The position numbers and the translations under genes are program-made. A stretch of 64,000 nt of DNA, from the NCBI GenBank assembly GCA_910585615.1, contig CAJUFO010000015.1, forward strand, positions 1 through 64,000, in the 5' to 3' direction. The notes beneath the pieces were generated by a model. It searched no databases and was not told the DNA's origin. It worked only from the letters and a program-made list of their open reading frames with translations. The DNA comes from an uncultured Acetatifactor sp. (GTDB taxonomy: Bacteria > Bacillota > Clostridia > Lachnospirales > Lachnospiraceae). Of the stretch, positions 34,465 to 43,619 are shown piece by piece (the stretch's first letter is position 1; each line of letters begins with the position of its first letter).

Positions 34465-34968
34465 TTATTTTGCCATATCCTCCCACTCGCTCAGTCCCAT
34501 GCCCTGCCTGCGCTTCGCTTCCGCAAGCGTCATCCGCGGCAAATCCTCCTCCAGGTATGCCAGGAGCTCATCGATGCCCTCCCTGGTCACGTTGTTGATG
34601 AGGAAGATGTGGTCGCACCCCGCGTTCGCCAGCCACTGCCTGACCATGGGGATATTGGCATAGGGGGAGTCAATCTTCGTGATGATGCCGATGAGGGGGC
34701 GGAGGATGAAGGAACGGAGGCTGGGGCTGAACAGATTGTAGGGCTCGTCCGCAGCCTGGACGATGGCCACCGCATCCGCCTCAAAGGAAAAGCATGCAAG
34801 TCCTACGCTGAAATGCTTGGACTCCGCGTATTCCCCCGGAGAGTCGATGGTGTCGTCGCCGGAGCTGGTATATTGTGTTTTCACATAGTGGAGTTCTTCG
34901 CCCCGCAGGGCCTGGGTCAGGGAAGTCTTTCCGGCCTCGCTCCTGCCCATCAAAAATAGTTTCTTCAT
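34465..34968 (-). CDS. eutP: EutP/PduV-family GTPase
   Basis: 167 residues: P-loop MGRSEAGKTSL (Walker A, residues 7-14), switch region with TIDSPGEY (G3), GIITKID (G4) and a Ras-like end. EutP/PduV proteins are small GTPases of bacterial microcompartment loci, thought to act in compartment positioning or as acetate kinases (EutP). GGAG precedes the ATG. It is the last gene of a three-gene minus-strand set with two shell proteins 17 and 29 bases apart. A longer frame upstream is an overlap artefact. Confidence 0.9.
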   Translation of the reverse strand: MKKLFLMGRSEAGKTSLTQALRGEELHYVKTQYTSSGDDTIDSPGEYAESKHFSVGLACFSFEADAVAIVQAADEPYNLFSPSLRSFILRPLIGIITKIDSPYANIPMVRQWLANAGCDHIFLINNVTREGIDELLAYLEEDLPRMTLAEAKRRQGMGLSEWEDMAK

Positions 34969-34985
34969 GCGTATGCCCTGTCTCC

Positions 34986-35414
34986 TTAATTTTTGTGGAC
35001 CGCGCAGGTCTGGAAGCCCAGCGCCTCCCCGAAGAACCTGACCACTTCCTCCACCGCAGTCTCCACCTCCGACAGCCCGCCGGTTAGAATCAGGGAGCCG
35101 CAGAAGCGGTCCATGAAGCCAATCTGCACGTCCGCGCTCTTCATGGCCACATCGGCAGCCACCACCACGGCCTCCCAGGGGGTAAAGCGAATCAGGCCCA
35201 GGGACTCCCCTGTATGATCCTCGCCCTCGTGGATGCCGATGTGCAGTCCCAGGTTCTGGTAGACCTGGGGCTGGGGGGCGCTGATCACATGGGCCAGGCA
35301 CACCTCTTTGCCGGGGATGCGCAGCCTGGTCAGGCGCAGCCGTTTCCCCTTCAGTTGTTCGTAATCCTTATGGAAGAGCTTTTCCAGCAGCTCCCTCTGT
35401 GTGATGCGGGCCAT
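34986..35414 (-). CDS. Bacterial microcompartment shell protein (EutS/PduU type)
   Basis: 142 residues: a BMC domain in the circularly permuted EutS/PduU form (PGKEVCLAHVISAPQPQVYQNLGL, then EAVVVAADVAMKSADVQIGFMDRFCGSLILTGGLSEVETAVEEV). Its N-terminus has about 28 extra residues compared with the neighbouring gene. Such proteins form hexameric shell tiles with a beta-barrel on the pore. It follows a second shell protein by 11 bases and precedes eutP. Confidence 0.92.
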   Translation of the reverse strand: MARITQRELLEKLFHKDYEQLKGKRLRLTRLRIPGKEVCLAHVISAPQPQVYQNLGLHIGIHEGEDHTGESLGLIRFTPWEAVVVAADVAMKSADVQIGFMDRFCGSLILTGGLSEVETAVEEVVRFFGEALGFQTCAVHKN

Positions 35415-35425
35415 AGTCGCGCTCC

Positions 35426-35791
35426 CTATCTCTTCGTGATTTTGCAGACCACGTATTCCAGCGTGTCACGGAAATAATCCACGATTTCGGTCATGGCGGA
35501 CATGACGTCCGAAATCTCCCCCGTGATGATCAGCGTCCCCGTGAACCGGTCCGCGAAGCCCAGGTAGACATTCCCGCTCTTCACCGCGATGTCCGAGGCG
35601 ATGACAGCCGATTCCGGCGGCGTCATGTTCATGATGCCGATGGCGGACGACTGATAATCCACCTGGGGGTTCAGCCCCAGCTTCTGATATATGACCGGCG
35701 CCGGGCCGCCCATCACATGGGCGAAGGTGATTTCCTTGCCAGCCACGGTCTCCTGTACGATTCTGATCCGTTCTTCCTGTCCATCTGCCAT
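35426..35791 (-). CDS. eutS: Bacterial microcompartment shell protein EutS
   Basis: 121 residues, standard EutS/PduU length: AGKEITFAHVMGGPAPVIYQKLGL and ESAVIASDIAVKSGNVYLGFADRFTGTLIITGEISDV. It is the first gene of the minus-strand mini-cluster eutS-like, eutS/pduU-like, eutP. No aldehyde dehydrogenase, signature enzyme or other shell gene is present in this window, so this looks like a satellite locus that supplies shell variants for a compartment encoded elsewhere. The 272-base gap to the next gene upstream carries its probable promoter but no clear terminator. Confidence 0.92.
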   Translation of the reverse strand: MADGQEERIRIVQETVAGKEITFAHVMGGPAPVIYQKLGLNPQVDYQSSAIGIMNMTPPESAVIASDIAVKSGNVYLGFADRFTGTLIITGEISDVMSAMTEIVDYFRDTLEYVVCKITKR

Positions 35792-36063
35792 CTGTCGATT
35801 CCATTCCTTCCCTGGGTTCTGCTGTACGCATTGATAATGATGCTCTTCCTAAATCATACTATCAGGGGAATTCCCTGTCAAGCGCAAATCCGGTCTTGGA
35901 CAGCGGAGTGGGCAGCGGATCAGCAGGGGCTTGAAGGAACAAAAGAGATGAGAGGTGGAAATAGTAAGAAATGTAGACCTCAGGGCTTGTAAACCGCAGG
36001 AAAATATTATACACTGGTAGTGGTTACCATGACAACTTTCGATTACGGTAGAAGGAGGGAGAC

Positions 36064-37188
36064 ATGAGTCGATTGGCAAGCCATTCCATCCCCATTGTGC
36101 TGATTCCCCTGTACGGGACAGAGGAGCTGGCGGGCAAGATTGAATATTATCTGCGGGAGACTTATAACAAAGAGGAATGCCATGTGGTGAATTCCCAGAT
36201 TGTCCGTTTTTCCACAGGCGACGCGAAGGCGGTGCTGGAGGAGACGGTCCGCGGCGCGGACGTGTATATCCTGATGGATGTGGGGAATTATTCCTGCAGC
36301 TATGAGATGTATGGACAGAGAGTGCCCATGTCGCCGGACGAGCATTTCCAGAACCTGAAAAGGACTGTCTCTGCCATCGGCGGAAAGGCATACCGGGTCA
36401 ATGTCATCTCGCCCCTTCTCTATGCCAGCCGCCAGGACAGGCGGATTTCCAGAGAGTCCCTGGACTGCGCCATGGCCCTGCGGGAGCTGGAAAACATCGG
36501 CGTGAAGAACATCACGGCCTTCGACGTCCACGACAACAGGGTGGCCAATGCGGTCCCCTACAATGGCTTCGACGACCTCTTTCCGATTTATCAGGTAATC
36601 AAGGCAATCAAGCGCAATTATGCTGACGTAAAATTCTGTGAGGATAATTCGCTGTTCATCTCCCCCGACCTAGGGGCCACTACGCGGAATTTTAAATATA
36701 CCAACGAGCTGGGGCTGGACATGGGGATTTTCTATAAGAGGAGATCCAGGACAAAGGTGGTGGGCGGAAACTATGTGGTGGACGTCCATAAGTACATCGG
36801 CCCCAGCGTGAAGAACAAGGACGTGTTCATCGTGGACGATATGATCTGCTCCGGCACCACCATGCTGGACGTGGCCAAATACTGCAAGAAGCAGGGGGCC
36901 AGGCGGGTCTTTGCGGCGGCCACCTTCGCCCTGTTCACGGAAGGAATCCAGCGCTTCGACGAGGCCTACCGCAAGAAGGTGCTGGAGGCGGTGTTCATCA
37001 CGAATGCGTCTTACCGCAGGGAGGAGATTCGCAACGCCCCCTGGTACCGAGAGGTGGACATCACGAAATACATCGCGATCTACATCCACTCCGTCAATGC
37101 GGGAGAGTCCATCTCCAAGCTTCTGGATCCCCATGAGAAAATCCATAACCTTCTGAGCAGAAGCGATGAGGACTGTGGAGAGCATTGA
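36064..37188 (+). CDS. prs: Ribose-phosphate pyrophosphokinase (atypical)
   Basis: 374 residues, longer than the usual 310-320. It has both phosphoribosyltransferase-like folds, an RRISRESL segment near the ATP flexible loop, the KFSIP-like FDVHDN region, and the PRPP-binding loop VFIVDDMICSGTTMLDVA. It makes PRPP from ribose 5-phosphate and ATP for nucleotide and amino-acid synthesis. The sequence departs from canonical Prs in the N-terminal part (GTEELAGKIEYYLRETYNKEE), as in a clostridial subgroup. GAAGGAGG precedes the start. It is monocistronic and convergent with the antiporter gene. Confidence 0.88.
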   Translation: MSRLASHSIPIVLIPLYGTEELAGKIEYYLRETYNKEECHVVNSQIVRFSTGDAKAVLEETVRGADVYILMDVGNYSCSYEMYGQRVPMSPDEHFQNLKRTVSAIGGKAYRVNVISPLLYASRQDRRISRESLDCAMALRELENIGVKNITAFDVHDNRVANAVPYNGFDDLFPIYQVIKAIKRNYADVKFCEDNSLFISPDLGATTRNFKYTNELGLDMGIFYKRRSRTKVVGGNYVVDVHKYIGPSVKNKDVFIVDDMICSGTTMLDVAKYCKKQGARRVFAAATFALFTEGIQRFDEAYRKKVLEAVFITNASYRREEIRNAPWYREVDITKYIAIYIHSVNAGESISKLLDPHEKIHNLLSRSDEDCGEH

Positions 37189-37247
37189 GCCCGTTGACCC
37201 GAGACGAACCGATTGGGAGGGGAAAGCCCACGGGCCTGCGCATGAAA

Positions 37248-37277
37248 AAGGAGCGGCTGCCTAAGCGGCCGCTCCTT
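37248..37277. terminator. Bidirectional terminator between prs and antiporter genes
   Basis: AAGGAGCGGC (37248-37257) pairs with GCCGCTCCTT (37268-37277), ten pairs with a ten-base loop. A-rich on the left and T-rich on the right, so it can stop both convergent genes. It overlaps the last codons of the antiporter. Confidence 0.85.
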
Positions 37278-38445
37278 CTTTGTCTTTCGTGTACAACAGC
37301 TTCAGTATGATCGGCGTGGAGATGCTGGATACGACAATCAGCAGAATCACCGCCGTGAAGTACTCCGACGTCAGCAGCCCCACCGACAGCCCCTTCTGGG
37401 CCACAATCAGCGCTACCTCGCCTCTGGTCATCATGCCAACGCCGATTTTGAGGCTGTCCTGGAAGCGGAACCGGCAGAGCTTCGCCATCAGGCCGCAGCC
37501 GATAATCTTGGTGATCAGCGCCACGATGACGAACCCTGCGGAGAACAGCAGCAGCCCTGCACTGACATTGTCGATGCTGGTCTTCAGGCCGATGCTGGCA
37601 AAGAACACCGGCCCGAAGATGATATAGGAGCTGACCTCCATCTTCCGGTCTATGTAGGAGGAGTCCTGGATGGAGCACAGGACGATGCCTGCCACATAGG
37701 CACCGGTGATGTCCGCGATTCCAAAGTATTTTTCCGCCGCGTAGGCGAAGAAGAAGCACAGCGCCAGGCCCAGGATGGGAATCCTCTGGGTGTGGGGATA
37801 GCGCTCGTCAAGCTTCTTGAAGACCTTGTAGACGATGAAGCCCACCACCAGCGCCATGATGAAGAACAGCACCGTGGAGAGCACCACGCTTCCGGGGTTG
37901 GACTCCGGATTCTTGAAGCCGATGACGAAGGTCAGCACGATGATGCCGATGACGTCGTCGATAATGGCGGCGCTCAGGATGGTGGTGCCCACCTTGCCTT
38001 TGAGCTTCCCCATCTCCTTCAGGGACTGTACCGTGATGCTGACGCTGGTAGCCGTCATGATGACGCCCATGAAGACGGCCTTATAGAATTCCTCGGAGCC
38101 CCAGGGAGCCGCGCCGTAGAAGCCCATGTAAAGGAGCGCCCCTCCGATCAGGGGCACGAACACGCCGGAGCAGGCAATCAGGAGGGCTACAGGCCCTGTC
38201 TTCATCAGCTCCTTCAGGTTCGTCTCCAGCCCTGCGGAGAACATCAAAAGCACTACGCCGATTTCCGCCATTCGGGTCAGGAAGTCCGACTGCTGCACCA
38301 GGCCCAACAGGCTCGGGCCAATCAGGAGCCCTGCGATGATTTCCCCCACCACCTGGGGGGCCTTGCACTTTCTTGCCAGTATGCCGAAAAGCTTCGCGAA
38401 GATGATGATGATTGCCAGATCCTTGAAAATGGTGTATGTTTCCAT
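37261..38445 (-). CDS. Cation:proton antiporter (CPA2/KefB-NhaP type)
   Basis: 394 residues with about 12 hydrophobic segments across the whole length. The N-terminal AGLLIGPSLLGL and the middle MSAGLETNL-like segment (LMFSAGLETNLKEL), ISTEDDV-like AAIIDDVIGIIVL and TRGEVALIVAQ motifs are typical of the CPA2 family (Na+/H+ or K+/H+ exchange). The paired Asp in AAIIDDV is the ion-binding centre. No regulatory RCK/TrkA domain is present, so this is the transporter core only. Ion specificity cannot be told. Confidence 0.92.
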   Translation of the reverse strand: METYTIFKDLAIIIIFAKLFGILARKCKAPQVVGEIIAGLLIGPSLLGLVQQSDFLTRMAEIGVVLLMFSAGLETNLKELMKTGPVALLIACSGVFVPLIGGALLYMGFYGAAPWGSEEFYKAVFMGVIMTATSVSITVQSLKEMGKLKGKVGTTILSAAIIDDVIGIIVLTFVIGFKNPESNPGSVVLSTVLFFIMALVVGFIVYKVFKKLDERYPHTQRIPILGLALCFFFAYAAEKYFGIADITGAYVAGIVLCSIQDSSYIDRKMEVSSYIIFGPVFFASIGLKTSIDNVSAGLLLFSAGFVIVALITKIIGCGLMAKLCRFRFQDSLKIGVGMMTRGEVALIVAQKGLSVGLLTSEYFTAVILLIVVSSISTPIILKLLYTKDKEGAAA

Positions 38446-38598
38446 AGTCCTTTCACTCTTTCCGTGTGGTTTATGGGAGGAGCTGCCGCTCGCTCCATCT
38501 CAAAAAATTATAGCACAAATTTTGGGTCAGTAAAGGGATATTTTGCACAATAGAAAAGCTTATTTTTATAAAAAATAGTCTAAAAGGAGGAGACAGGG

Positions 38599-39369
38599 AT
38601 GATTCATGAGATGATATCGGCGAAAAATGCCGCAGGGCTGTTCGCGGGCTGGCAGGAGACCATGGTGTGGTCCTGTCTGCAGGGCGTGATGGGAAAGGTA
38701 TACGGAGACGCCGTGGAGGATCCCGTATCCGCGGTGGCTTTTCTGGGGGATTTCTGCTTCTTCGCGGGGAGGCCGGACAGGGAACTGATTCTGGAGGCGC
38801 CGGAGCTGGAGGCTCGGGATTTCCTGATTATGACGCCAAGAGACGAGGGCTGGGCGGAGCTGATTGAGGACTGCCATGGGACGGATGTGCGGAAGCGCCT
38901 CCGCTATGCCATAAAGAAGGAGCCGGACGTCTTTGACAGGGAAAAGCTGCGGGCCGCGGTGGAGAACCTGCCGGAGGGCTATGAACTGCAGGAGATGGAT
39001 GAGGGGCTGTTCCTGCGCTGCCGGGAGATTCCCTGGTGCAGAGACTGGGTAGCGCTGTACCGGGATTACGCCCATTATCGGGAGCATGGGCTGGGAGCCG
39101 TCATCCTGAGGGACGGCCAGCCGGTTTCCGGGGCCTCCTCCTATTCCGGCTATCTGGGCGGCATCGAGATTGAAATCGACACCAGGGCGGACTACAGGAG
39201 GCGGGGGCTGGCCTATGTCTGCGGGGCGAAGCTGATACTGGACTGCCTGGAGCGGGGGTGGTATCCCAGCTGGGACGCACAGAACCTGTGGTCCGTGGCC
39301 CTGGCGGAGAAGCTGGGATACCATTTTGACTGTGAATATGTAGTCTATGAGTGGAACGGACAGTCCTGA
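38599..39369 (+). CDS. GNAT-family acetyltransferase
   Basis: 256 residues with the long GNAT_acetyltran form: a divergent N-terminal half (GDFCFFAGRPDRELI; DVRKRLRYAIKKEPDVFD) and a C-terminal acetyl-CoA domain with ASSYSGYLGGIEIEIDTRADYRRRGLAYVCGAKLILDCLERG, which contains the acetyl-CoA loop (R-x-x-G). Substrate unknown. AAAAGGAGGAG precedes the start. Monocistronic, divergent from the antiporter gene. Confidence 0.88.
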   Translation: MIHEMISAKNAAGLFAGWQETMVWSCLQGVMGKVYGDAVEDPVSAVAFLGDFCFFAGRPDRELILEAPELEARDFLIMTPRDEGWAELIEDCHGTDVRKRLRYAIKKEPDVFDREKLRAAVENLPEGYELQEMDEGLFLRCREIPWCRDWVALYRDYAHYREHGLGAVILRDGQPVSGASSYSGYLGGIEIEIDTRADYRRRGLAYVCGAKLILDCLERGWYPSWDAQNLWSVALAEKLGYHFDCEYVVYEWNGQS

Positions 39370-39700
39370 GAGCTGCCTGGCCCGCCGTATCTCCGGAAAT
39401 CCGGCAGGGAAGGCAGGGGGATGGGGTTCATATACATCCCCTTGAAACGGTATTCCGCATTCTTGAGGACGAACTGGTTTGAGGGGCCGCTCGGGCTTGC
39501 GCTGGCAGTGTGACCGGAAAGCCCGCTGTGGTTTGACAGGTATGTTTCTAACATGTTATTTTGATGTTTTTTATCACATCCAACTGGAAATTGGACAGAT
39601 GGCCAGGGCGGCGTATTAAAAAGGCACATACAAATAAATAAAAATAAGACAAGGAATTTTACGCGAAAAATATTGATATATCCGGAAAACAAGGGGTTTC

Positions 39701-39777
39701 AAGTATTTTTAAAATAAATAAAATCAATGATAATACTTAAATAGATACTTGCGGCGGGATGAAATCTGTGTTATCAT
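39701..39777 (+). promoter_or_regulatory. Promoter and candidate operator of the leuA-araC fusion gene
   Basis: TTGCGG (39749-39754), a 17-base spacer and TATCAT (39772-39777) preceded by TGT, an extended -10. Just upstream, AAGTATT (39701-39707) and AATACTT (39732-39738) form an inverted repeat with centres 31 bases apart, about three helical turns, in an AT-rich stretch (39595-39750) unlike its surroundings. This could bind the AraC domain of the encoded protein. The rest of the 514-base gap after the GNAT gene has no gene and no T-box or leader peptide that I can recognise. Confidence 0.5.
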
Positions 39778-39883
39778 TTTAAAATCGGCATCGCACTTAC
39801 ATAACCGGCGGGCGCAGCAAAATCGGCAGAGCAGCCCAGGCCTGCGCGCGGTGCAAGAGCACAGAGAGGAAAGGACACAGAAT

Positions 39884-41887
39884 ATGAATAAGACCGCAAT
39901 CAGCCAGAAATACGGCAAAACTTACCATATGCCCCCGGAGGTGACCTACGACTGGGTGAAGAAGGACGCCATAGAGAAGCCCCCGGTGTGGTGCAGCGTG
40001 GATCTGAGGGACGGCAACCAGGCCCTGATCGACCCCATGCCCCTGGAGGATAAGCTGGAGTTCTTCAAGCTCCTGGTAGACATCGGCTTCAAGGAGATAG
40101 AGGTGGGCTTCCCGGCCTCCTCGGACACGGAGTACAATTTCATCCGGGCACTGATCGAGAGGGACATGATTCCCGACGACGTGACCATACAGGTGCTGAC
40201 CCAGGCCAGGGAGCATATCATCCGCAAGACCTTCGAGGCGGTGAAGGGGGCTCCCCACGCGGTGGTGCACCTCTATAATTCTACCTCCGTAGAACAGCGG
40301 GAGCAGGTCTTCAAAAAGGATAAAGCGGCTATCAAGCAGTTGGCCGTGGACGGCGCGAAGCTGTTAAAGGAGATGGCGGAGGAGACGGACGGCAGCTTTA
40401 CCTTCGAGTATAGCCCGGAGAGCTTCTCCCAGACCGAGCCGGAGTACGCCCTGGAGGTCTGCAACGCGGTGCTGGACGTATGGCAGCCGGACGCTGACCA
40501 CAAGTCCATAATCAATCTGCCCAGCACGGTGCAGGTGGCCATGCCCCATGTCTTTGCCTGCCAGATAGAATATATGCACAAGCATCTGAAATACCGGGAG
40601 AACGTAGTTTTGAGCGTCCATCCCCACAACGACCGGGGCTGCGGCGTCAGCGACGCGGAGTTCGGCATCCTGGCCGGGGCGGACCGGGTGGAGGGGACGC
40701 TGTTCGGCAACGGAGAGCGCACGGGAAACGTGGACATCGTCACCGTGGCGGTGAACATGATGTGCCACGGCGTGGACAGCGGCCTGGACTTCTCCCATAT
40801 CATGGAGGTGCGGGAGGCCTATGAGCGGTTCACGGGCATGAAAGTCCACGAGAGGGTGCCCTATGCGGGAGACCTGGTGTTCACGGCCTTCTCCGGCTCC
40901 CATCAGGATGCCATCAGCAAGGGCATGAACTGGCTGAAGGAGGGCAGGAGCGGGAACCGCTGGGACGTGCCTTATCTGCCCATCGACCCGAAGGACGTGG
41001 GCCGGGAGTACGAGTCCGATGTCATCCGGATCAACAGCGTCTCCGGCAAGGGCGGCGTGGCCTTTGTGCTGAAGCAGCAGTTCGGCTTCTCCCTGCCGGC
41101 GGCCATGAAGGAGGAAGTGGGGTATCTCATCAAGGGCGTGTCCGACAGACGGCATCAGGAGCTGCACCCCTCGGAGATTTACGCCATCTTCGAGGAGAAC
41201 TACATCAATCTGCAGAACGTGTTCTCCATCCCCGAGTGCCATTTCCGGCAGGAGAAGGGCATCCAGGCGGAGGTGACCATAGAGCTGAACGGGGACAGGC
41301 GGCTCATCCGGGCAGGGGGCAACGGGCGTCTGGACGCGGTGAGCAATGCCATCAAGACCTACCTGGGCGTCAGCTACCAGCTGGCGGTGTATGAGGAGCA
41401 TGCCATCTCCAAGGGCTCCAGCTCCAGGGCAGCGGCCTATGTGGCGATCCTGTGCGGTGGGAAGCACTACTGGGGCGTAGGCGTAGACGAGGACATCATC
41501 AAGGCCTCCATCGCGGCCCTGGCCTCCGCCGCCAACAAGCTGGCTGTGGAGCAGCACATCACCGAGGGGCGGGAGGAGCGGATCGTGGAGATCATCAGCT
41601 TCATCAAGAATGACTACATGAATGTAACATTGGACACCCTGTCCGAGGAGTTCCACCTCTCCAAGCCTTACCTGTCCAAGTACATCAAGGAGAAGGCGGG
41701 CATGACCTTCCAGGAGGCTGTGCGCAAGGAGCGCATGAAGAAGGCCAGGACGCTGCTGCGGGAGACGGATCAGACCGTGGAGACCGTGGCCGCGGAGGTG
41801 GGGTATGAGAACGTGGAGCACTTCAACCGCCTGTTCAAGAAGAATTACGGGCTGACGCCGGTGCAGTATCGGAAGCAGGAGGGATAG
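39884..41887 (+). CDS. leuA: 2-isopropylmalate synthase fused to an AraC-type DNA-binding domain
   Basis: 667 residues in one continuous frame. Residues 1-560 are a long-form LeuA: catalytic TIM barrel with CSVDLRDGNQALIDPM and the metal-binding VHPHNDRGCGV (near 243-255), GNGERTGNVDIV, then the C-terminal regulatory (leucine-sensing) domain (EVTIELNGDRRLIRAGGNG; KGSSSRAAAYVAI). Residues 567-667 are an AraC domain with two helix-turn-helix motifs (TLDTLSEEFHLSKPYLSKYI; TVETVAAEVGYENVEHFNRLF) and the terminal YRKQEG. So one protein joins the first leucine-pathway enzyme to a transcription-factor domain. It likely senses leucine and controls gene expression, perhaps its own. AGGAAAGGA precedes the ATG. 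Confidence 0.93.
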   Translation: MNKTAISQKYGKTYHMPPEVTYDWVKKDAIEKPPVWCSVDLRDGNQALIDPMPLEDKLEFFKLLVDIGFKEIEVGFPASSDTEYNFIRALIERDMIPDDVTIQVLTQAREHIIRKTFEAVKGAPHAVVHLYNSTSVEQREQVFKKDKAAIKQLAVDGAKLLKEMAEETDGSFTFEYSPESFSQTEPEYALEVCNAVLDVWQPDADHKSIINLPSTVQVAMPHVFACQIEYMHKHLKYRENVVLSVHPHNDRGCGVSDAEFGILAGADRVEGTLFGNGERTGNVDIVTVAVNMMCHGVDSGLDFSHIMEVREAYERFTGMKVHERVPYAGDLVFTAFSGSHQDAISKGMNWLKEGRSGNRWDVPYLPIDPKDVGREYESDVIRINSVSGKGGVAFVLKQQFGFSLPAAMKEEVGYLIKGVSDRRHQELHPSEIYAIFEENYINLQNVFSIPECHFRQEKGIQAEVTIELNGDRRLIRAGGNGRLDAVSNAIKTYLGVSYQLAVYEEHAISKGSSSRAAAYVAILCGGKHYWGVGVDEDIIKASIAALASAANKLAVEQHITEGREERIVEIISFIKNDYMNVTLDTLSEEFHLSKPYLSKYIKEKAGMTFQEAVRKERMKKARTLLRETDQTVETVAAEVGYENVEHFNRLFKKNYGLTPVQYRKQEG

Positions 41888-41891
41888 GAAG

Positions 41892-41949
41892 CGGCCGCCC
41901 GCATGGACTGTCCGCGCCGGGAGGGGCGGATGGGATATGCGGGCGGCCG
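41892..41949. terminator. Convergent terminator after the leuA fusion gene
   Basis: CGGCCGCCCGCAT (41892-41904) pairs with ATGCGGGCGGCCG (41937-41949), a perfect 13-base-pair stem enclosing an inner TCCGC/GCGGA hairpin. It has no clear T-run, but lies between two converging genes and probably ends both. Confidence 0.65.
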
Positions 41950-41954
41950 GTGTA

Positions 41955-43465
41955 CTACACAGTCACTTCCATGATCTGTCGGTTCCCATATGCTATCTCC
42001 GCGATGCCTGTCTGCTTGTGCTTGTTGAAGCTGAAGCTCAGCAGATAGCCCCGCTGCAGGCCATATGTCTCCAGATACTCGAACAATTGCTTTTCGCCCC
42101 GCTGCAGATACGCCTGCCCATACCACAGCTTCAGCTCGATTACGAACTGCTGCCCACGGAAATCGACGATGACATCCGTCCTGGTTTTGTCCCGGGTCTG
42201 GGCTTCTATATAATAGTTCCCCGCACCGTTATATCCTCAAAATACTGATAGAATTTCTGCATGACCAAATCCATCTGCAGCATGCCCTGTACAATGAACT
42301 GGCTTTTGGCATCTGGTGGATTCAGTTCATTATGCCCTTCCGATTCCGCAAGGAACAGATTGTACAGCTTTGTCTCGAACAATCTGTTCGCGATGGAGAC
42401 GAAGCCATTGTCTTCCTTCAGGAACCCGAACATGCATCCGATGCTGGCGAAACGGCTGTCGATTTCAAAGGTATATTTCGTGCCGCGGAACAGGATATAG
42501 CTGATTTTCTCCTTTAGGTCGGGATATTCGTCCAGCTTCTTTACCATATCCTCGAACAGCGTATTCGGCTCTTTCAGGAACAGGCGGATGGCTGCCAGCA
42601 GCCCCTCCTTTGTCCAGACATCCCTGCGGGGGATGGAGTCCGTCTCCGGAATCCGCTCGTCCAGCAGCTTGCAGAGACGGGACACCATATAGGGATACCC
42701 GTCAGTATAATCGAAAATCATCCGGCTCATGGCAGCAATATCCATTCCGGTATGGCGCGCGGACTCATATTCCCGGAGCATTCCGGCGATATCCTCCGGG
42801 TGGAAGCGCATGTCCATGGTAAAATCGTCGGCAATGTTCCAGGGACTGTTGTAGCGATGCTCGCCGCCGTTTTGTCCCTTTAGCCGCAGGTTTTTGACAT
42901 TATACACGCCGACCAGGATTACGGACCGGAAGGTGGGCGTCAGCTCACGGTTCAGGTATAGATCCCGCAGTTGCCCCAGAAAATCCACGAAAATCTGATT
43001 GTTGCAGGCATTGTCCACTTCATCTATGATCAGGATCATCGGCTTGGGAGAGTGAGCGCACAAAAGGCTGATGTCGTCAAACATGTCCGTCAGATCCAGA
43101 GGCCTGTGAAGGTCCGCTGCTCTGGCGGCTAAGATATCCATATATTCAGGCCAAGGCTCCTGCTGTCCCTGGATGGCAAGGGACTGCTGCATCCGGCTGA
43201 TGAACGCGCGGCAGAATGTGTCCTCGTCCCTGAACTTGGCGGCACTCATGCGCTGGAAGCTCAACGAAAAGACCATGTAGCGTTCTGCCAGCAGCCTGGA
43301 CAGGCCGTAGATGACAGTCGATTTTCCGTATTGCCTTGCGCGGTTTATGCAGAAATACCTGCCCGCATCCACCATCCGGGCAATCTGCTCCAGTCTGCCG
43401 CTCAAATCTACCATATAATGCTTTGCCGGAAAGCAGATACCGGTTGTATTGAATGTTTTGCCCAT
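41955..43465 (-). pseudogene. AAA-ATPase-like / PD-(D/E)XK protein, broken by an internal deletion
   Basis: The frame from 43465 encodes an AAA-ATPase_like domain: MGKTFNTTGICFPAKHYMVD, a Walker A variant QYGKST, Walker B MILIIDEVDNA and an NYP-type SRLCKLLDE region. It stops at 42206 after MQKFYQYFEDITVRG. The downstream DNA, in another frame, continues as NGAGNYYIEAQTRDKTRTDVIVDF and VIELKLWYGQAYLQRG to ILE-like MEVTV, the PDDEXK_9 nuclease domain of the divergent paralogue at 43620. Compared with that paralogue, about 25 codons (between FYQYF and NGAGNYY) are missing and the frame is shifted. So the nuclease domain is lost from the main product. Confidence 0.85.
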
Positions 43466-43619
43466 GTCTGTGCGCACCTCCGGGAATCCTTTCCTTTCAT
43501 TTTACATGTCTGGGCGTCTGTTTGCAAGGATTATTGAAGAGAAGCGCCGCCCGCACCGGTTGCCAACGGCTGGCGGATATGGTAAGCTATAAGGGCATAC
43601 CGGGAAAGGGGGCGGATTC

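Noticed and set aside
34465..35301. A longer EutP frame with an N-terminal extension
   Set aside because: The extra part overlaps the shell-protein gene in another frame. GGAG and the MKKLFLMGRSEAGKT start are at 34968.
39884..41887. Two separate genes (leuA and an araC regulator) merged by a sequencing error
   Set aside because: The frame, codon use and spacing are continuous, and there is no internal ribosome binding site or start at the domain border. Still worth checking against raw reads.
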